This document shows positions 32,266 to 43,412 of a stretch of 64,000 bases of DNA, one piece after another (the stretch's first letter is position 1; each line of letters begins with the position of its first letter). The stretch covers positions 62,001 to 126,000 of the forward strand of contig JBAKBP010003078.1 in assembly GCA_037953745.1 (NCBI GenBank), written 5' to 3'. The DNA comes from Lithodes maja (taxonomy: Eukaryota; Arthropoda; Malacostraca; Decapoda; Lithodidae). Below the pieces are notes generated by a model, which saw nothing but the letters and a program-made list of their open reading frames with translations, was not told the origin of the DNA and ran no database searches. Both the position numbers and the translations under genes were made by a program.

Positions 32266-33660
32266 CCTCAACATTTCCCCACACACTCCATCTATTCCTG
32301 GTGCTTTCCCCATCTTCACGCTTTTCATGGCTTCACACACTTCTGACCTCCTGGACCCCACCTCCTCCTCCCCTACTTCTCTCTCCCATACCCCTTTCAA
32401 CTATGTTTGCTGGCGCTTCATTCCTTACGTTCACAACTCGTTGAAGTACTCCCTCCATCTTTTGACGCTCTTGCTTCTGATTCGACTAACACTCACCCAT
32501 TCTTATCTTTCGCATCCTTACTACTTCCCTTGCTACCCTCCCTAACTTTCTTTACCTTTTTCCAGAAGTTTCTTACACTCCCTCCACTTTACACTTAGAA
32601 TCATTCCAAATTCCTCATTTACTCTTCTCTTATTTTCCTTCACTACTCTCTTCACCACTCTCTTTTTCTCCAAAGTACACGTACCTCTCTCTTTTATGTC
32701 TCTCCAAATCTTTATTCCCTCTACTACCCAACCACTCTCTATATGCTTTCTTCTTATTTTTACAGCTAGTTTTAACTTTTCTGTCCACCATGATGTACCA
32801 TTCATTCCCCTCCCTCTTCTCCTAACTTCACATGCTGCACACATCTCTACCTTAAACACTTTGCTCACCTCTCCCACTTCCTCCGTACTCTCTGTCATCT
32901 TTCTACTGCTCTCTTGAACTCTTCCTTGATCTCCTCCTCCTGTAACCTCTCCACCCTCTTCACCACTCCACCTCCCTCTCTTCACCCACTTCTTCTGTAT
33001 CCTAATTTTAGCTACTACAGTACTACATAATGGTCAGACAACCCCTCCCCCACCCATACCCCTATATACCCTAGCATCTAGCACAGAATTCGTCATTCGT
33101 TCATCCACACATAATTATACAGTATAGTCAATCAGTGCCTTCTGTTCCACAGTCTCATTCTCCCTCCTCCACTCCACTTAACATGTGTACCTGTGTATCA
33201 TTCTGTGATGGAAGAAGGTGTTGGCTATCCACAGCCACACATATGTCCACAAGTGCACTGCCATTCCCATTCACCTCTGACGGTATACGGTACCCCACCC
33301 TCCCACATCTCCATAATTTTTACTATCAGTCTATCACCCACCTTCCAATTCATATCTCCAATCACAAATATTCTTTCACTCTCACCAAACTTATCCAGGC
33401 ACACCTCAACATTCACCCAAAACAACTCTTTCTCTCTTACATGTTTATCCTCAGTCGGTGCATAACTGCATACACACACACAACCACTCACGTATGTATT
33501 CCTACTTTAATTCTTACCCACAGAACCATAGTCCCTTACACACTCCTTCCATTTGTTACATACAAACAAACACACACCTTCTTTCACTCTCTCATTCTCA
33601 TTCACTCCAGCACACACACCTATTTATTAGTGGCCCCTTCATCATTGACGATATGCCTTA
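32266..33660 (-). pseudogene. RTE-type LINE, endonuclease and linker, 5' half
   Basis: Minus strand from 33660: YAPTEDKHVREKELFW and GDMNWKVGD (endonuclease), VLDARVYRGMGGG, then LSDHYVV at about 33040 (the motif missing in copy 1). A small indel precedes the linker AKIRIQKKWVKRGRWSGEE, followed by NGTSWWTEKLKLAVKIRRKH, EKKRVVKRVVKENKRRVNE, and the start of RT, KAPGIDGVCGEML, at about 32310-32270. The RT itself is replaced by the 3' end of the opposite-strand RTE copy at 32265. Part of this element (33045-33660) belongs to the 6.6-kb duplication. Confidence 0.82.
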
Positions 33661-35359
33661 AACATTTTTGGCACTCTTTGAACCCAAAGGGGAGTGTTCA
33701 AAACACCTGCCTCCGAAGCGTTAGAGACCAAACATTGTAAGTATACGCTTATAATTTCTTACGGAATAGTCATTATGAGCGGATGCCAACTACGAAAAAA
33801 ACTAAAAATATAAATAATTAAAGAAAAACTATCAATACTATAAATCTGCTATGCTTTCCATCGTGTGGATGTTGCTAGCGTGGGTTTGTCCCTAGACGTT
33901 GACGCGTCATTCCTCCTTCGCGCTTCGGGGCTCGTTGTCGACGGACCTCTCTTCATTCGGCATTCTAGCGTCTGGAATAGTGAGTCTTTTGCTCATTTGT
34001 CTTATCTGAGATGTTATAGAATAGGTCTAGACTAGATAGGTCGGGCGTGCAGTCGACACGGCCCCTAGGAGTGTGTTATTAACCCTCCAGCCCTGGCTAT
34101 GTATTCCATATATATTCCCCAAAACCCGGGGGTTTTGGCCGAAAAACGTCTACGCCTAGGCTACCGTATCTTTGTTATTTTGACTGCTTCCGCATTCCGA
34201 AGCGTAGATGTGTTTCGTACCTGTAGAATGGCGTTAAGTAGAGCTCTCTAAGTCAACTGGTTCAGTTGTGATGACAATTTCATTGGAGATAACTTTGTGG
34301 CAAAAACAGACACTTTACACTACTTTTCGCTACTTAACAATAACATACAGGCACACACGAACAAGCGACGCACTCCTTCTTGTGGTCGGAGATGCGCGGC
34401 GTCGGTCCAGCCGGCTGTTGTTTACATGTGTCGGACGGACGCCTCGCACACCAAGCTTACAGGCTTTCAAGCTGCCGGAGCCTCAGCACCCTTCCGGGTT
34501 GCGTGGGGGGTGTTTGTTATGGGTGCCTCAGAGCCCTACCGGGTCTGGAGGGTTAAGGGTGTTATGTGTTGGGCATCCCCTCAGGCCGCATGTATTTTAT
34601 TGTTATTGCTCTAATTTTTAGCCTAGCTAGCAGGGTTAGAGGCATATTATATTCAGGGCAACGCTTTTCGGCCGCTTTCTGGTGGGTTAAGCGTGTTCGG
34701 TTTCATCGGCAGAACCTATAGTTAAGGGTGACCTCACGTGGTGGGGAGCCTTCTATAGGTATCTGCGCCGTCTTTTTCCCTACGGTCCTGTCGTCGTGAG
34801 GTGACAGCAGCTGGTTCGTCCAAGAGATAAGAGTGTCACCTGATCGTCGTCTACCTTGCCCTAGGCCACATGGCCAGCCTCTGTGTAGGTTATTTTTATG
34901 GCCAGGATGTTATTGTATAATTATTATTATTATTGATAATTTTAAGCCATAATGTGACCCTCTTCTCTTATATATATTGTGCTTAAGAGTTGAGGGTGTT
35001 GGGAGACGTCCTGACGTATGTATATGTGTGTGTTTTATCTGGTTGCAAACTAGTTAAAACATACAAGGGTTAGGATCTGGTTTCCCAGCGGGGTGTAAGT
35101 CGAGTACTGCCCCCGGCAGGATTATCGCTGGCAGCAGTCTGGTGGACCTCGATCCAATAGCGAACTCCCGGTGGAAGAGGAAGGCTTCCACAGGGATTCC
35201 GGTGGAGCCGGAATGACTCGCCTATAGAAAAATTAATTTTCCTAACGGGGCGGGGAGACTTCTAATAATCTGTCGGCACGGCAGAAGAGTCATGGCTAGA
35301 TTCTGTCAGCGGCAGGAGAGCAATTATATAGGTCGGTGATATCCAATATCATAGATAAG
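33661..35359 (+). repeat. Unclassified dispersed repeat body, interrupted by a MITE (copy 2)
   Basis: The same as 23661-25373 except for a 12-bp deletion (GACGGACCTCTCTTC here, GACGGACGTGTTTTCC there) and scattered substitutions. No gene recognised. Confidence 0.5.
34083..34552. mobile_element. TTAA-flanked MITE, family I (copy 2)
   Basis: 470 bp between TTAA at 34079-34082 and 34553-34556, with the same termini as the copy at 24097. Confidence 0.85.
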
Positions 35360-35627
35360 TACAGGTCTCCCTCGCTATCCGATGCCTCGCAATACGATAT
35401 TTCGCTCCAACGACCGTTCCGTATTACTACCCATGTTTCGGTATCTGATCACCTTGGCTCGCTAATACGATTTGCCAAACGATACGACAAGCAGAATGTA
35501 CCAAGCGCAAGTCACCAAGCACTTGTTTGTACAGGCAGAGACACCAAGCACTAGTGGCCAAATCTAGAAACACTCCTTCCCGTGCTCTTATTCGATCTAC
35601 AGTTCGATCACAGTTCCACTGATAACA

Positions 35628-37875
35628 TTTTTTTTATTTTTTTTAAGAGACAATGAACGGAGGAAGGAAAAACACAGATAAAACAAAAAGGTCCATGTGC
35701 CTAAAGGCATCCTCCATTCATAAAATGTTTCTAACAACTGGATTTAAACATTTGTAGATTGTAAGTTTGTGGAAAGCAATTCGAGGGAAGTGAATTCCAA
35801 AGAGTAGTAGCTCTGGGGATAAATGAATTCTGATAAGCAGAAGTTCTGCATTGTGGAGGAGAAAGTGTAAATTCATGGGCGCTCTCAGCTGCCCTAGTTC
35901 TACGGGGAAAGATGTGGAGGCGGCACAATTGAAGCAAGTTCCTCGGAACAATTGCTGTGAAAATATCTGTAGAATAATGCAAGGGATGCAACGTTTCTTC
36001 GTATGGATAATGTAGGAAGGTCCTGTGTGATTGCAGGGTTATTGATTAATCTAATAGCTTTATTTTGAATTTTGTCCAACTGCCTCAACGCAACCACTCC
36101 ACTTCCACCCCACAGAGGTGAACAGTAATCCATCTGAGAACGCACATGACTTTTATATATCACGGCCAACTGCTCGTCAGTGAAGAATTCTCGAACTCTG
36201 TACAGGAGTCCCAGTTTTTTAGAGGCATTCTTAGCAATGCTTCTAACATAATGTGTCCAGCTCAAGTTAGTAGTTAATGTTACACCGAGAATGTCAATAC
36301 TAGGGGAAGTGGGAATATTTACATCATTAACAAATATATGGGAGTCAGTGAGATTCTGTTGGTTAGAAAATTGAATGTACTTGGTTTTGTGTGCATTAAA
36401 GGAAACTAGATTCTTTTGTCCCCATCCATTAATTCTAGAAAGGTCCTGGTTCAGAGAAATTGCAGTGTTTATTTTTGAATTTATAAGATCGGGTTGGGTG
36501 AAAGAATTGGTAAATGTGAAGGAACTGTGGAGTGTTGAGTCATCTGCGTAGGAATGTATTGGATTATGAGTGGTAGATATGAGATCATTGATATGAATGA
36601 GGAACAGAATTGGGGCCAAAACTGATCCCTGGGGAACACCAGCATTTATTGAGTGAAATTGAGAATAAAGGCCATCTACCATTACACATATTTTTTCTGT
36701 TATGAAGATAAGAAGAAATTAGTGGAACTAATGATGCAAGGCCGTAGTGTGACATCTTCGACAATAAGGATTGATGCCAGACTCTATCAAATGCCTTTGA
36801 TATATCCAGTGCTATTGTATGTGTTTCACCATGTTGGTCTGTAGCTTGGTTGATTTGATGCGTAAGAAGGCAAAGAATGTCTGCAGTTGATCGACATAGT
36901 CTAAAACCATATTGCCTATCACTGATTAATTTATTATTCTCAAGATGCTTAATTATGTGATTATTTAATATAATTTCAAAGACTTTACCAAGAGTGGAAG
37001 TTATAGCTATTGGTCTGTAGTTTGATGGATCTGAAGAGGCACCTTTTTTAGGAACTGGATGGATGTTTGCTTCTTTCCAGGGTACTGGGAAGCATGAAGT
37101 ATGAGTACACAGACGGAAAATTTTTGCCAATACAGGAGCGAGCACCAAGGAGCAATTCTTAAGTACTATTGGAGGAATTTCATCTGGACCAGGAGCCTTA
37201 TCTACCGAGAGATTCTGCAAAATAGTTTTGACATGTCTGGTGTGCATCTTAAGTGAGGGAATTTCAGGCGAATTAAAATTAAGTACAGGGACATCTTGGT
37301 TTATTTCATCTAAGGTTGAGTTGGTGGAGAAAATATCCGCAAGAAGGTTAGCTTTACCTCGTGGGTCACTTACAAGATTGCCAGTCGGAGATTTTAATGG
37401 TGGAATGGATGAAGCAGTAGTGAAGTTGGATTTAAATGAGTTAAGAGTAGACCAAAATATTTTGTTATCATTTGGATTATTTAGAAGTTTATTTGCCTGC
37501 TTGTGGAGAAAGTTTGATTTAGTTAGGTTTAATACAGTTTTGGCATGATTTCTGATGTTTCTAAAGTAATTAAAGGCTTCATGTGTTTTTGATCTTGTGT
37601 ATGCATTGTAGGCTATTGCTTTTTGTTCAGTTACTCTAGCACAATTATGGTCAAACCATTTACGTGAATTAGATCTTTTACTGTACTTTTGATGAGGAAT
37701 AAAAGTTTCCATTCCAATTTTTACAAAATCTTGTATGTGGCTCAAGGTGGAGTGTGCATCATTAGAAAAGAAAGAGGTCCAGGGAATATCAATAAAGAAA
37801 CCTTGAAGACCCTCCCAGTCTGCCCTATCGTAATGCCATTTAGTCACCAAAACAGGTTCAGAGTGGGAAGGTCAA
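35628..37875 (-). pseudogene. Jockey-like LINE ORF2 fragment (RT), copy 2
   Basis: Same element as 25638-27890 and the better preserved of the two. Frame 37850-36585 carries the linker and RT up to motif A without interruption and opens further upstream (HYDRADWEGLQGFF). It shifts frame at about 36690. Frame 36682-35900 then holds AGVPQGSVLAPILF, HSYADDSTLH and the thumb. The poly-T at about 35628-35644 is its tail. A one-base difference at about 35815 puts the C-terminal codons in a different frame from copy 1. Confidence 0.88.
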
Positions 37876-38638
37876 GACATACTGCTCTCTCTACGTTTAA
37901 GTGCTAGTGATATTCGCTGCGATGTCCCCCAAACGTTCGTCAGACCCTAGTGATACCGGACAAAAAGCTAAACGTAGCAGGAAAAGCTTGAGCTTAGAAA
38001 TAAAGCTCGATATAGTGAAAAGACGTGATCTAGGTGAAGGGGTTAAGGCTATAGCGCGGGCCTTGTGGCTTCCTCAGTCTACCGTTTCAACTGTTTTGAA
38101 GAATGCACCAAACATCAAGAAAGATGGGGAGAACAGCACAAGTTTCCTGGCGAAGAAAACTACACGCAATCGTGAACCCATAATGGAAAGAATGGAACGT
38201 CTATTGAAAATTTAAATAGGCCGCCAGACTCCACCGCCCTTGTGTCCGCCAAAGCTTTGTCATTGTGGGCTGACCTGCAAAAAATTATGGATGTGGATGA
38301 AGGTGTTACTTTTAAAGCTAGCAAAGGGTGGTATGAACGCTTTAAGTCTCGTGCTGCCCTTCATTCCATCAAGATGTCTGGCGAAGCAGCGAGCTCGGAC
38401 AAGCCTGGTGCCGAAGCTTTCAAGCGTATTCTTAAGAAGCGGATAGAGGAAGGTGGGTACAGCAGAAAACAGGTAATAAATATGGATGAGACTGGTCTTT
38501 AATGGAAGAGAATGTCATCGAGGACTTTTATAGCTAAAGAAGAGAAGACTGCCTCTGGTTTTAAGGTATCGAAGGACAGACTGACTTTGTTATTGGGAGG
38601 GAATGCTAAAGGAGATCTGAAACTTAAGCCACTCTTAA

Positions 38639-39117
38639 CCCTTCCTGCCCGGGCAGCATTTTAAAAAGACACCGTGGCAGATGGGCAGGAACCCGGGTGT
38701 CCTTTTTAAATCCGAAAGCTTGAAAGCCTATTCAGCTTGTTTTGAAAGCCGCGCATCCAACGTATGTAAACAAAGCCTGTCGGAGCCGACACGCGCACCT
38801 CTGGAAGCAAGCAGACGTCGGAGCTTTGTTGTTGTGTGGTCTGCTAAGACAGATTCAGTCTTGAAAAGTGCGTCACATTGCTAAAATCGCGGAAAAATGC
38901 GCTCCACGGAAATCGTCATCACAACTGAACCAGTTGACTTAAAGAGCTCTACGCAACGCTAGTCTACAGATGGGAAACCACAGTACGTTTAGACATGCGT
39001 GGGAATTTTCTAGCAGTTAAAATAACAAAGATACGGTAGCCTAGGCGTAGACGTATTTCGGCCATATCGCCCGGATCTCAACAACGTCCTTAGGATAGCG
39101 AGCCCGTGCGGGAAGGG
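38639..39117. mobile_element. TTAA-flanked MITE, family I, inside the Tigger transposase (copy 2)
   Basis: 479 bp between TTAA at 38635-38638 and 39118-39121; counterpart of 28655-29133. Confidence 0.88.
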
Positions 39118-40064
39118 TTAATCTACCACTCCGAGAATCCACGCGCACTCAAGGAACTGATTAAAGAATATCTGCCACTTTGGAAATCAAACAAGAAAGG
39201 GTGGATGACAACGTTGCTGAACCAGAGTTACGTCACATCTTATCTTTCGCCTGCACTTCGTGACTACGCCGCTGATAACAATATTGCTAATTGTTTTCTC
39301 CTTCTATGTGACAATTTCCTAGCCACCCCCAAGCCATGGATGATTGGGCGGATAATATAGAAGTTATGTTTCTACCACCTAACACCACAGCAATCATACA
39401 ACCCATGGATAAGGGGGTTATTGCAACCTTTAAGGCTTACTACCAGCGCCGCACCATGAAACAACTCCTGGACAGTATCGACACCCCTGACAAGCCTAGC
39501 ATTAAAGAGTTCTGGAGAAAATATAATATCAAGAAAGCCATCGACAACATTGATGATTCATGGAAGGAAATGATGCAATCAACAATGAATGGATGCTGGA
39601 AGAAAGCTTGGCCCGAGTGCCACCATGGACCATTCAAGAGCTTTGACGATGTCTCTGCAATCGCAAGGACATTGAGCGATTGTCACACATAGCTGGCTTT
39701 ATTGAGGTAGACGAGGATGATGTGATGGAATTACTAGACAGCCACGATGAGCCTCTATCCAATGATGATATAATGGCACTTGAACAAGAACAAGCCTACA
39801 AGGACAATGAAAGAGGAAGAGAAAGAACCGGAGAGGGGACTTGACCTTAAGACACTCAGGGAGGTCTATGCAGCCATCGATCACTCACTGGAACTCCTGA
39901 AGGAACGGGACCCAAACCCTGCCAGAAGTGGGACTGCATCACATGCAGTGGAACAGGGTCTTAAAGTCTACAAGGAAATATTTGACAAGAAAAAATTATC
40001 CAAGTTAAGTTTAATCTCTACTTTCTTCAATAAACCTGCTGACCCAGCTATCCCATCAACATCT

Positions 40065-40576
40065 ACTGGGCGGGTGCCCAACCCCGAAAGGGGTTGAAAT
40101 AGGGGAGCTATCCCCCCGCCAAAGGCGGCTTTCTAGGGCGTTTCCTAGCTGATGCTGAGAGGATTGGGTTCTAGTCATGTGGTGATGGGCTGGTCTATCA
40201 GAGTGAGAACTGAGCGATCTCTGCCATACCCATAGCTTAGTCTGACTGTTCCTTTTACTTATATATTTTCTAGATCTCAAGTGACGGCGTCTCTTCCGTG
40301 GATTGACCTCCCAATCTACCAAGATTGGAAGCCAAAGCGTCACATTTTTCCTTTGCCCCTCAACTTTCTCTTCATAATTGCTGAGGGGTACAGGGCCCTG
40401 GGTGGGTCTTTGGTTTCCCGGGCGTTTCCGCACCTTCCTCAGCTCCCCGCCATGGAGTGGCTTCGGTCACCCAGGCTTTATTGTGGTCGGCAGGGAGGGT
40501 TCTGTGGGGGCGCTCGGTTATGGCCTTGGCCTTGCTCGGGGCCTTGGGGTTGTTCGGCCAGGCAGCATGGGGAACA
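40065..40576 (+). mobile_element. 512-bp LINE-derived short element inside Tigger
   Basis: Flanked by CAACATCT (40057-40064 and 40577-40584), an 8-bp target duplication, inside the Tigger Ser/Thr-rich tail. Its last third ends TTCGGCCAGGCAGCATGGGG followed by AACAAC, the same 3' end as the 2A-type LINE (41297-45360 and 45633-46118). It also has GGCTTCGGTC and GGGCC words like that LINE's 5' region. It codes for nothing recognisable and is probably mobilised by that LINE. Confidence 0.7.
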
Positions 40577-40765
40577 ACAACATCTGTTGACCCATCTACC
40601 CCTTCCACATCTGCTGACCCATCTACCTCTTCCACATCTGCTGACCCATCTACCCCATCCACATCTGCTAAACCATCCACCCCACCCACATCTGCTGAAC
40701 AACGTCCATTGACTATTCCAACCATATCAATCTTCCCGCCCGACACACACTGCTGACGACTCTGA

Positions 40766-41126
40766 TTCATCCTTTGAAGGATGGGTTTAGTGAAGGATGT
40801 GAGGACTATACTGTCACTAAGCCTCGGAGGGGGATACCAGATGAAAAAATGTCTGCATAACAATAGAAAGGTAAACTAAAAACAATTGTTATGTATGTTT
40901 TTTTTATTTCTTTATTATCTTAAAATATGTATGTACAATTGATAGGAATGTATATTTGTTTATTTCAATACATATTTCATCATTTCTAGTGGTTATATGG
41001 GTGGGGTTAGGCGATCTATAAACATAACCAAAATTCCCGCGTATGTGTAATCCCTCGTTATACAATATTTCGCTATCCGATCGGGTCTCTAGGAACGTAT
41101 CCCAATCGTATAGTGAGGGAAACATG
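40766..41126 (+). other. 3' noncoding end of Tigger with right terminal inverted repeat
   Basis: No ORF. The last 60 bases (TATTTCGCTATCCGATCGGG, then TCGTATAGTGAGGGAAACATG) mirror the left terminus. Confidence 0.7.
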
Positions 41127-41190
41127 TACAGCTCGGTCCCGCATAGTGCGAGAAATTGGTCGATACAGTGCTGTGACCTCTGTATGTAAG

Positions 41191-41296
41191 ATTCAGAATT
41201 ACTTGGTGGAGAACACATGCAACGGGAAGGCGTCTCTCTTGGTTTTGTTGGATCTTTCTGCGGCCTTCGATACAGTGGACCATGACCTACTGTTGT
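41191..41296 (+). pseudogene. L2-type RT fragment
   Basis: About 35 codons around RT motif A: CKIQNYLVENTCNGKASLLV followed by LLDLSAAFDTVDHDLLL. Nearly identical to 52950-53060. Cut on the right by the 3' end of the 2A-type LINE. Confidence 0.8.
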
Positions 41297-41308
41297 TGTT
41301 GTTGTTCC

Positions 41309-43412
41309 CTAAGCTGCCTGGCCGAACAGCCCCGAGTCCCTGAGGAAGGCCATGGCCACGATTGGGCTTTCCCACAGAGCTCTCATTGAGTGTAGATTAT
41401 GTTGTTGGTGTAAGTGGTTGTGTGAAATGCAGTCTTCTATGATGTGTTTAATGGTATGGGGTGCTGTGTTACATCCCGGGCAGGCGTCGACAACGGAGTC
41501 ATCCAGTCTCTTCTGATAGCTCAGGAGAGCTGGATGGTGTCCGCATCTCAGCCTGGCCAGGTGGACTCTGTCCTCGCGAGGAAGGGAGGATTCGGAAGGA
41601 TGGATTTCGGGAGGTTGTGCATGCAGCTGCGTGTTGTCTGTGAGTGAGTGGATGGATTGGCGAGAGATATGAGTATGGATGTGCTTCTGGAAGTTGGTTC
41701 GGGGTGGGCAGGGAGGGAGAGAGGACAATAATTGTGTGTGATACCGTGTGCTGGGTGTTGTTTTGATATTTCTTGGTGTCTGTGGGTGTGTTGCCATGTA
41801 GTTTAGTGGGTGGTCTTGGTTCGTGGAGGCTGCTGCCAGGAATTGAGTGCCTCTCATGTCCAGATGGTCTTTGACTTTGAGGATTTTGGTTTCTTGATGT
41901 AGGTGATCTGTGGGTGCAGTAGCTGTGCAGCCTGTAATGATCTTCAGGGCTTTGTTTTGAATAGTCTGTAAGGTCTTATGATGTGTTTCAGCTAGGTTAG
42001 AAGCCCAGGCTGGGCTTGCGTATTCCATCACTGATCTTATGTATTGTTTATATACTGTGGTGGTAGTTTCTTTGTTGTGTCCAAATTTTGTGTGAGCAAG
42101 TGACCTGAGGGCGTTAAGTCTGGGTGTCAGTTTCTTTTTAATGTTTGTGGTGTGCTGTTTGAATGTCATATGAGTATCATATGTTACTCCTAGGATTTTG
42201 GGTGTGTGTGTATGTGTTAGGGGTGTGTTGTTTATGGTGAGTTGAGGGATGTATTCGTGTTCACCTGTCCAGCTTGTGAGCAGGGTTGCGGTGGATTTGG
42301 CTGGAGCTAGATTAAGTCTGTTTGTAGTGCACCAGCCATGTAGCGTGTTGAGATAGGGTTGAAGGAGATCTGTTGCTCTTCTTGGGTCATGGTGTGTGCA
42401 TGTGAGTGTTATGTCATCTGCATAGGAGGCTAAGTTTATTTGGGGCGTATTGGGTGTAGTTATATCGTGCATGTACAGATTGAAGAGTGCGGGCGATAGG
42501 ACGGATCCTTGTGGGACTCCGTTTGGAAAGTTTCTGATTTTAGATGACTGACCGGCAAAAGATACGTGTGCACATCTGCCTGCTAGGAAGTTGGCCAGCC
42601 ACCTTTTTGTGTTGTTGTGCATGTTTGTGTTGTAGATTTTGTTTGTTAGGTTGTGGCGGGGGATGGCATCGAAGGCTTTACTAATGTCGAGTGTGGCTAA
42701 TAGTGATCTGTGTGGTGGTCTAGCTGAGTTGATGCCGTCAAAAGCTCTTTGTGTAAGGTCTGTGAGAAGAGTGTTTGTGGAGTGCAGTGACCTAAAGCCA
42801 TGTTGTGTTGGAGCTAGGGGTAGGTCGGGTGTAATTAGTTGTAATACTAGGCGTTCCATGACTTTGGAGGGGGAGCAAAGGAGTGTGATGGGGCGGTGCG
42901 AGGAGGGTAGCGTGGGGTCTTTGTTGGCTTTGGGGAATGTGATGATGATACCATGCTTCCAAATGTCTGGTATTGTGTTGTGTGAATAGCTGTAGTTTGA
43001 TATGTTAGTGAGTGCTTGTATGCCTTGTGGTCCCAGGTGTCTGAGGTGTATGTTGCTTATGTTGTCTAGGCCACAGGCAGGCGAGTGCTTGAGATTGTTG
43101 ATGATATGCTTTGTCTGGTGATTGGTGAAGGGTGTATAGTCAGGGTCTGTGGGGAATTGTCTCTTACGTCGGATGACACGTCGGTTGTCTTTGTGAGGTT
43201 TTAGGTGGCTGACATGTGAGAAGTGATTGATGAGAGTGTTTACTTGTTGTTTACATGAAGGAGTAGAGTCTGTTGTTGTGATTGCAGCATGTGATTGTGT
43301 TGTGTTGCTGTTGGAAAGTGTGATGCTGTTTAGTGTTTTGTAGAGTTTTTTGGGGTTTGTTTTGTGATCAAGTGTTTGTAGGAAGTTATTCCAATTTAGT
43401 TTTTGTTGTTAG
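41309..43412 (-). pseudogene. 2A-LINE reverse transcriptase and C-terminal domain
   Basis: This frame opens at about 43412, just before the endonuclease frame stops, and runs to 41309. A linker (NFLQTLDHKTNPKKLYKTLN) leads to CGLDNISNIHL, HRPITLLC, QHGFRSLHST, ATLDISKAFDAIPRHNL (motif A), NGVPQGSVLSPALF (motif B), ASYADDITLTC (motif C) and NRLNLAPAKS. A thumb with YASPAWASN follows, then a C-terminal RLRCGHHPALLSYQKRL and CPGC...HIIEDC, a Cys/His finger as in I-group LINEs. The last codons (GLFGQAA) lead straight into the CAA tail. Apart from the junction frameshift the frame is intact for about 700 codons. Confidence 0.88.

Larger units (their letters stand above)
33045..39638 (+). repeat. 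6.6-kb direct duplication, copy 2 (continues past the copy 1 break)
   Basis: Same order of contents as copy 1: RTE endonuclease remnant, unclassified body, family I MITE, Tigger with Jockey-like insertion and second MITE. Beyond 39638 the Tigger gene runs on without a break, so copy 2 is the more informative one. Confidence 0.9.
37922..40765 (+). pseudogene. Tigger/pogo transposase, broken (copy 2, includes the C-terminus)
   Basis: Same layout as copy 1: HTH (37922-38215), second DNA-binding part and NMDETGL (38224-38502), then MITE, IYHSENPRALKELI (from 39122), LLLCDN, and NTTAIIQPMDKGVIATFKAY with the family-typical Q. It continues past the copy 1 break: a frameshift near 39660, an acidic stretch (GFIEVDEDDVMELLDS), another near 39790, then the Tigger C-terminus with DHSLELLKERDPN, YKEIFDKKKLSKLSL and STFFNK at 39780-40064. 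A Ser/Thr/Ala/Asp/Pro repeat tail follows after the 512-bp insertion (40585-40755, units like ADPSTPSTS). Inactive: stop in NMDETGL-stop, several frameshifts, two insertions. Confidence 0.92.
35362..41126 (+). mobile_element. Tigger/pogo DNA transposon with both ends (copy 2)
   Basis: Flanked by TA (35360-35361 and 41127-41128). The left end starts CAGGTCTCCCTCGCTATCCG and the right end, read inverted, starts CATGTTTCCCTCACTATACG. These are diverged terminal inverted repeats of the pogo/Tigger kind. It contains a Jockey-like LINE (35630-37880, minus), a transposase pseudogene, a family I MITE (38639-39117) and a 512-bp LINE-derived insertion (40065-40576). Confidence 0.85.
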
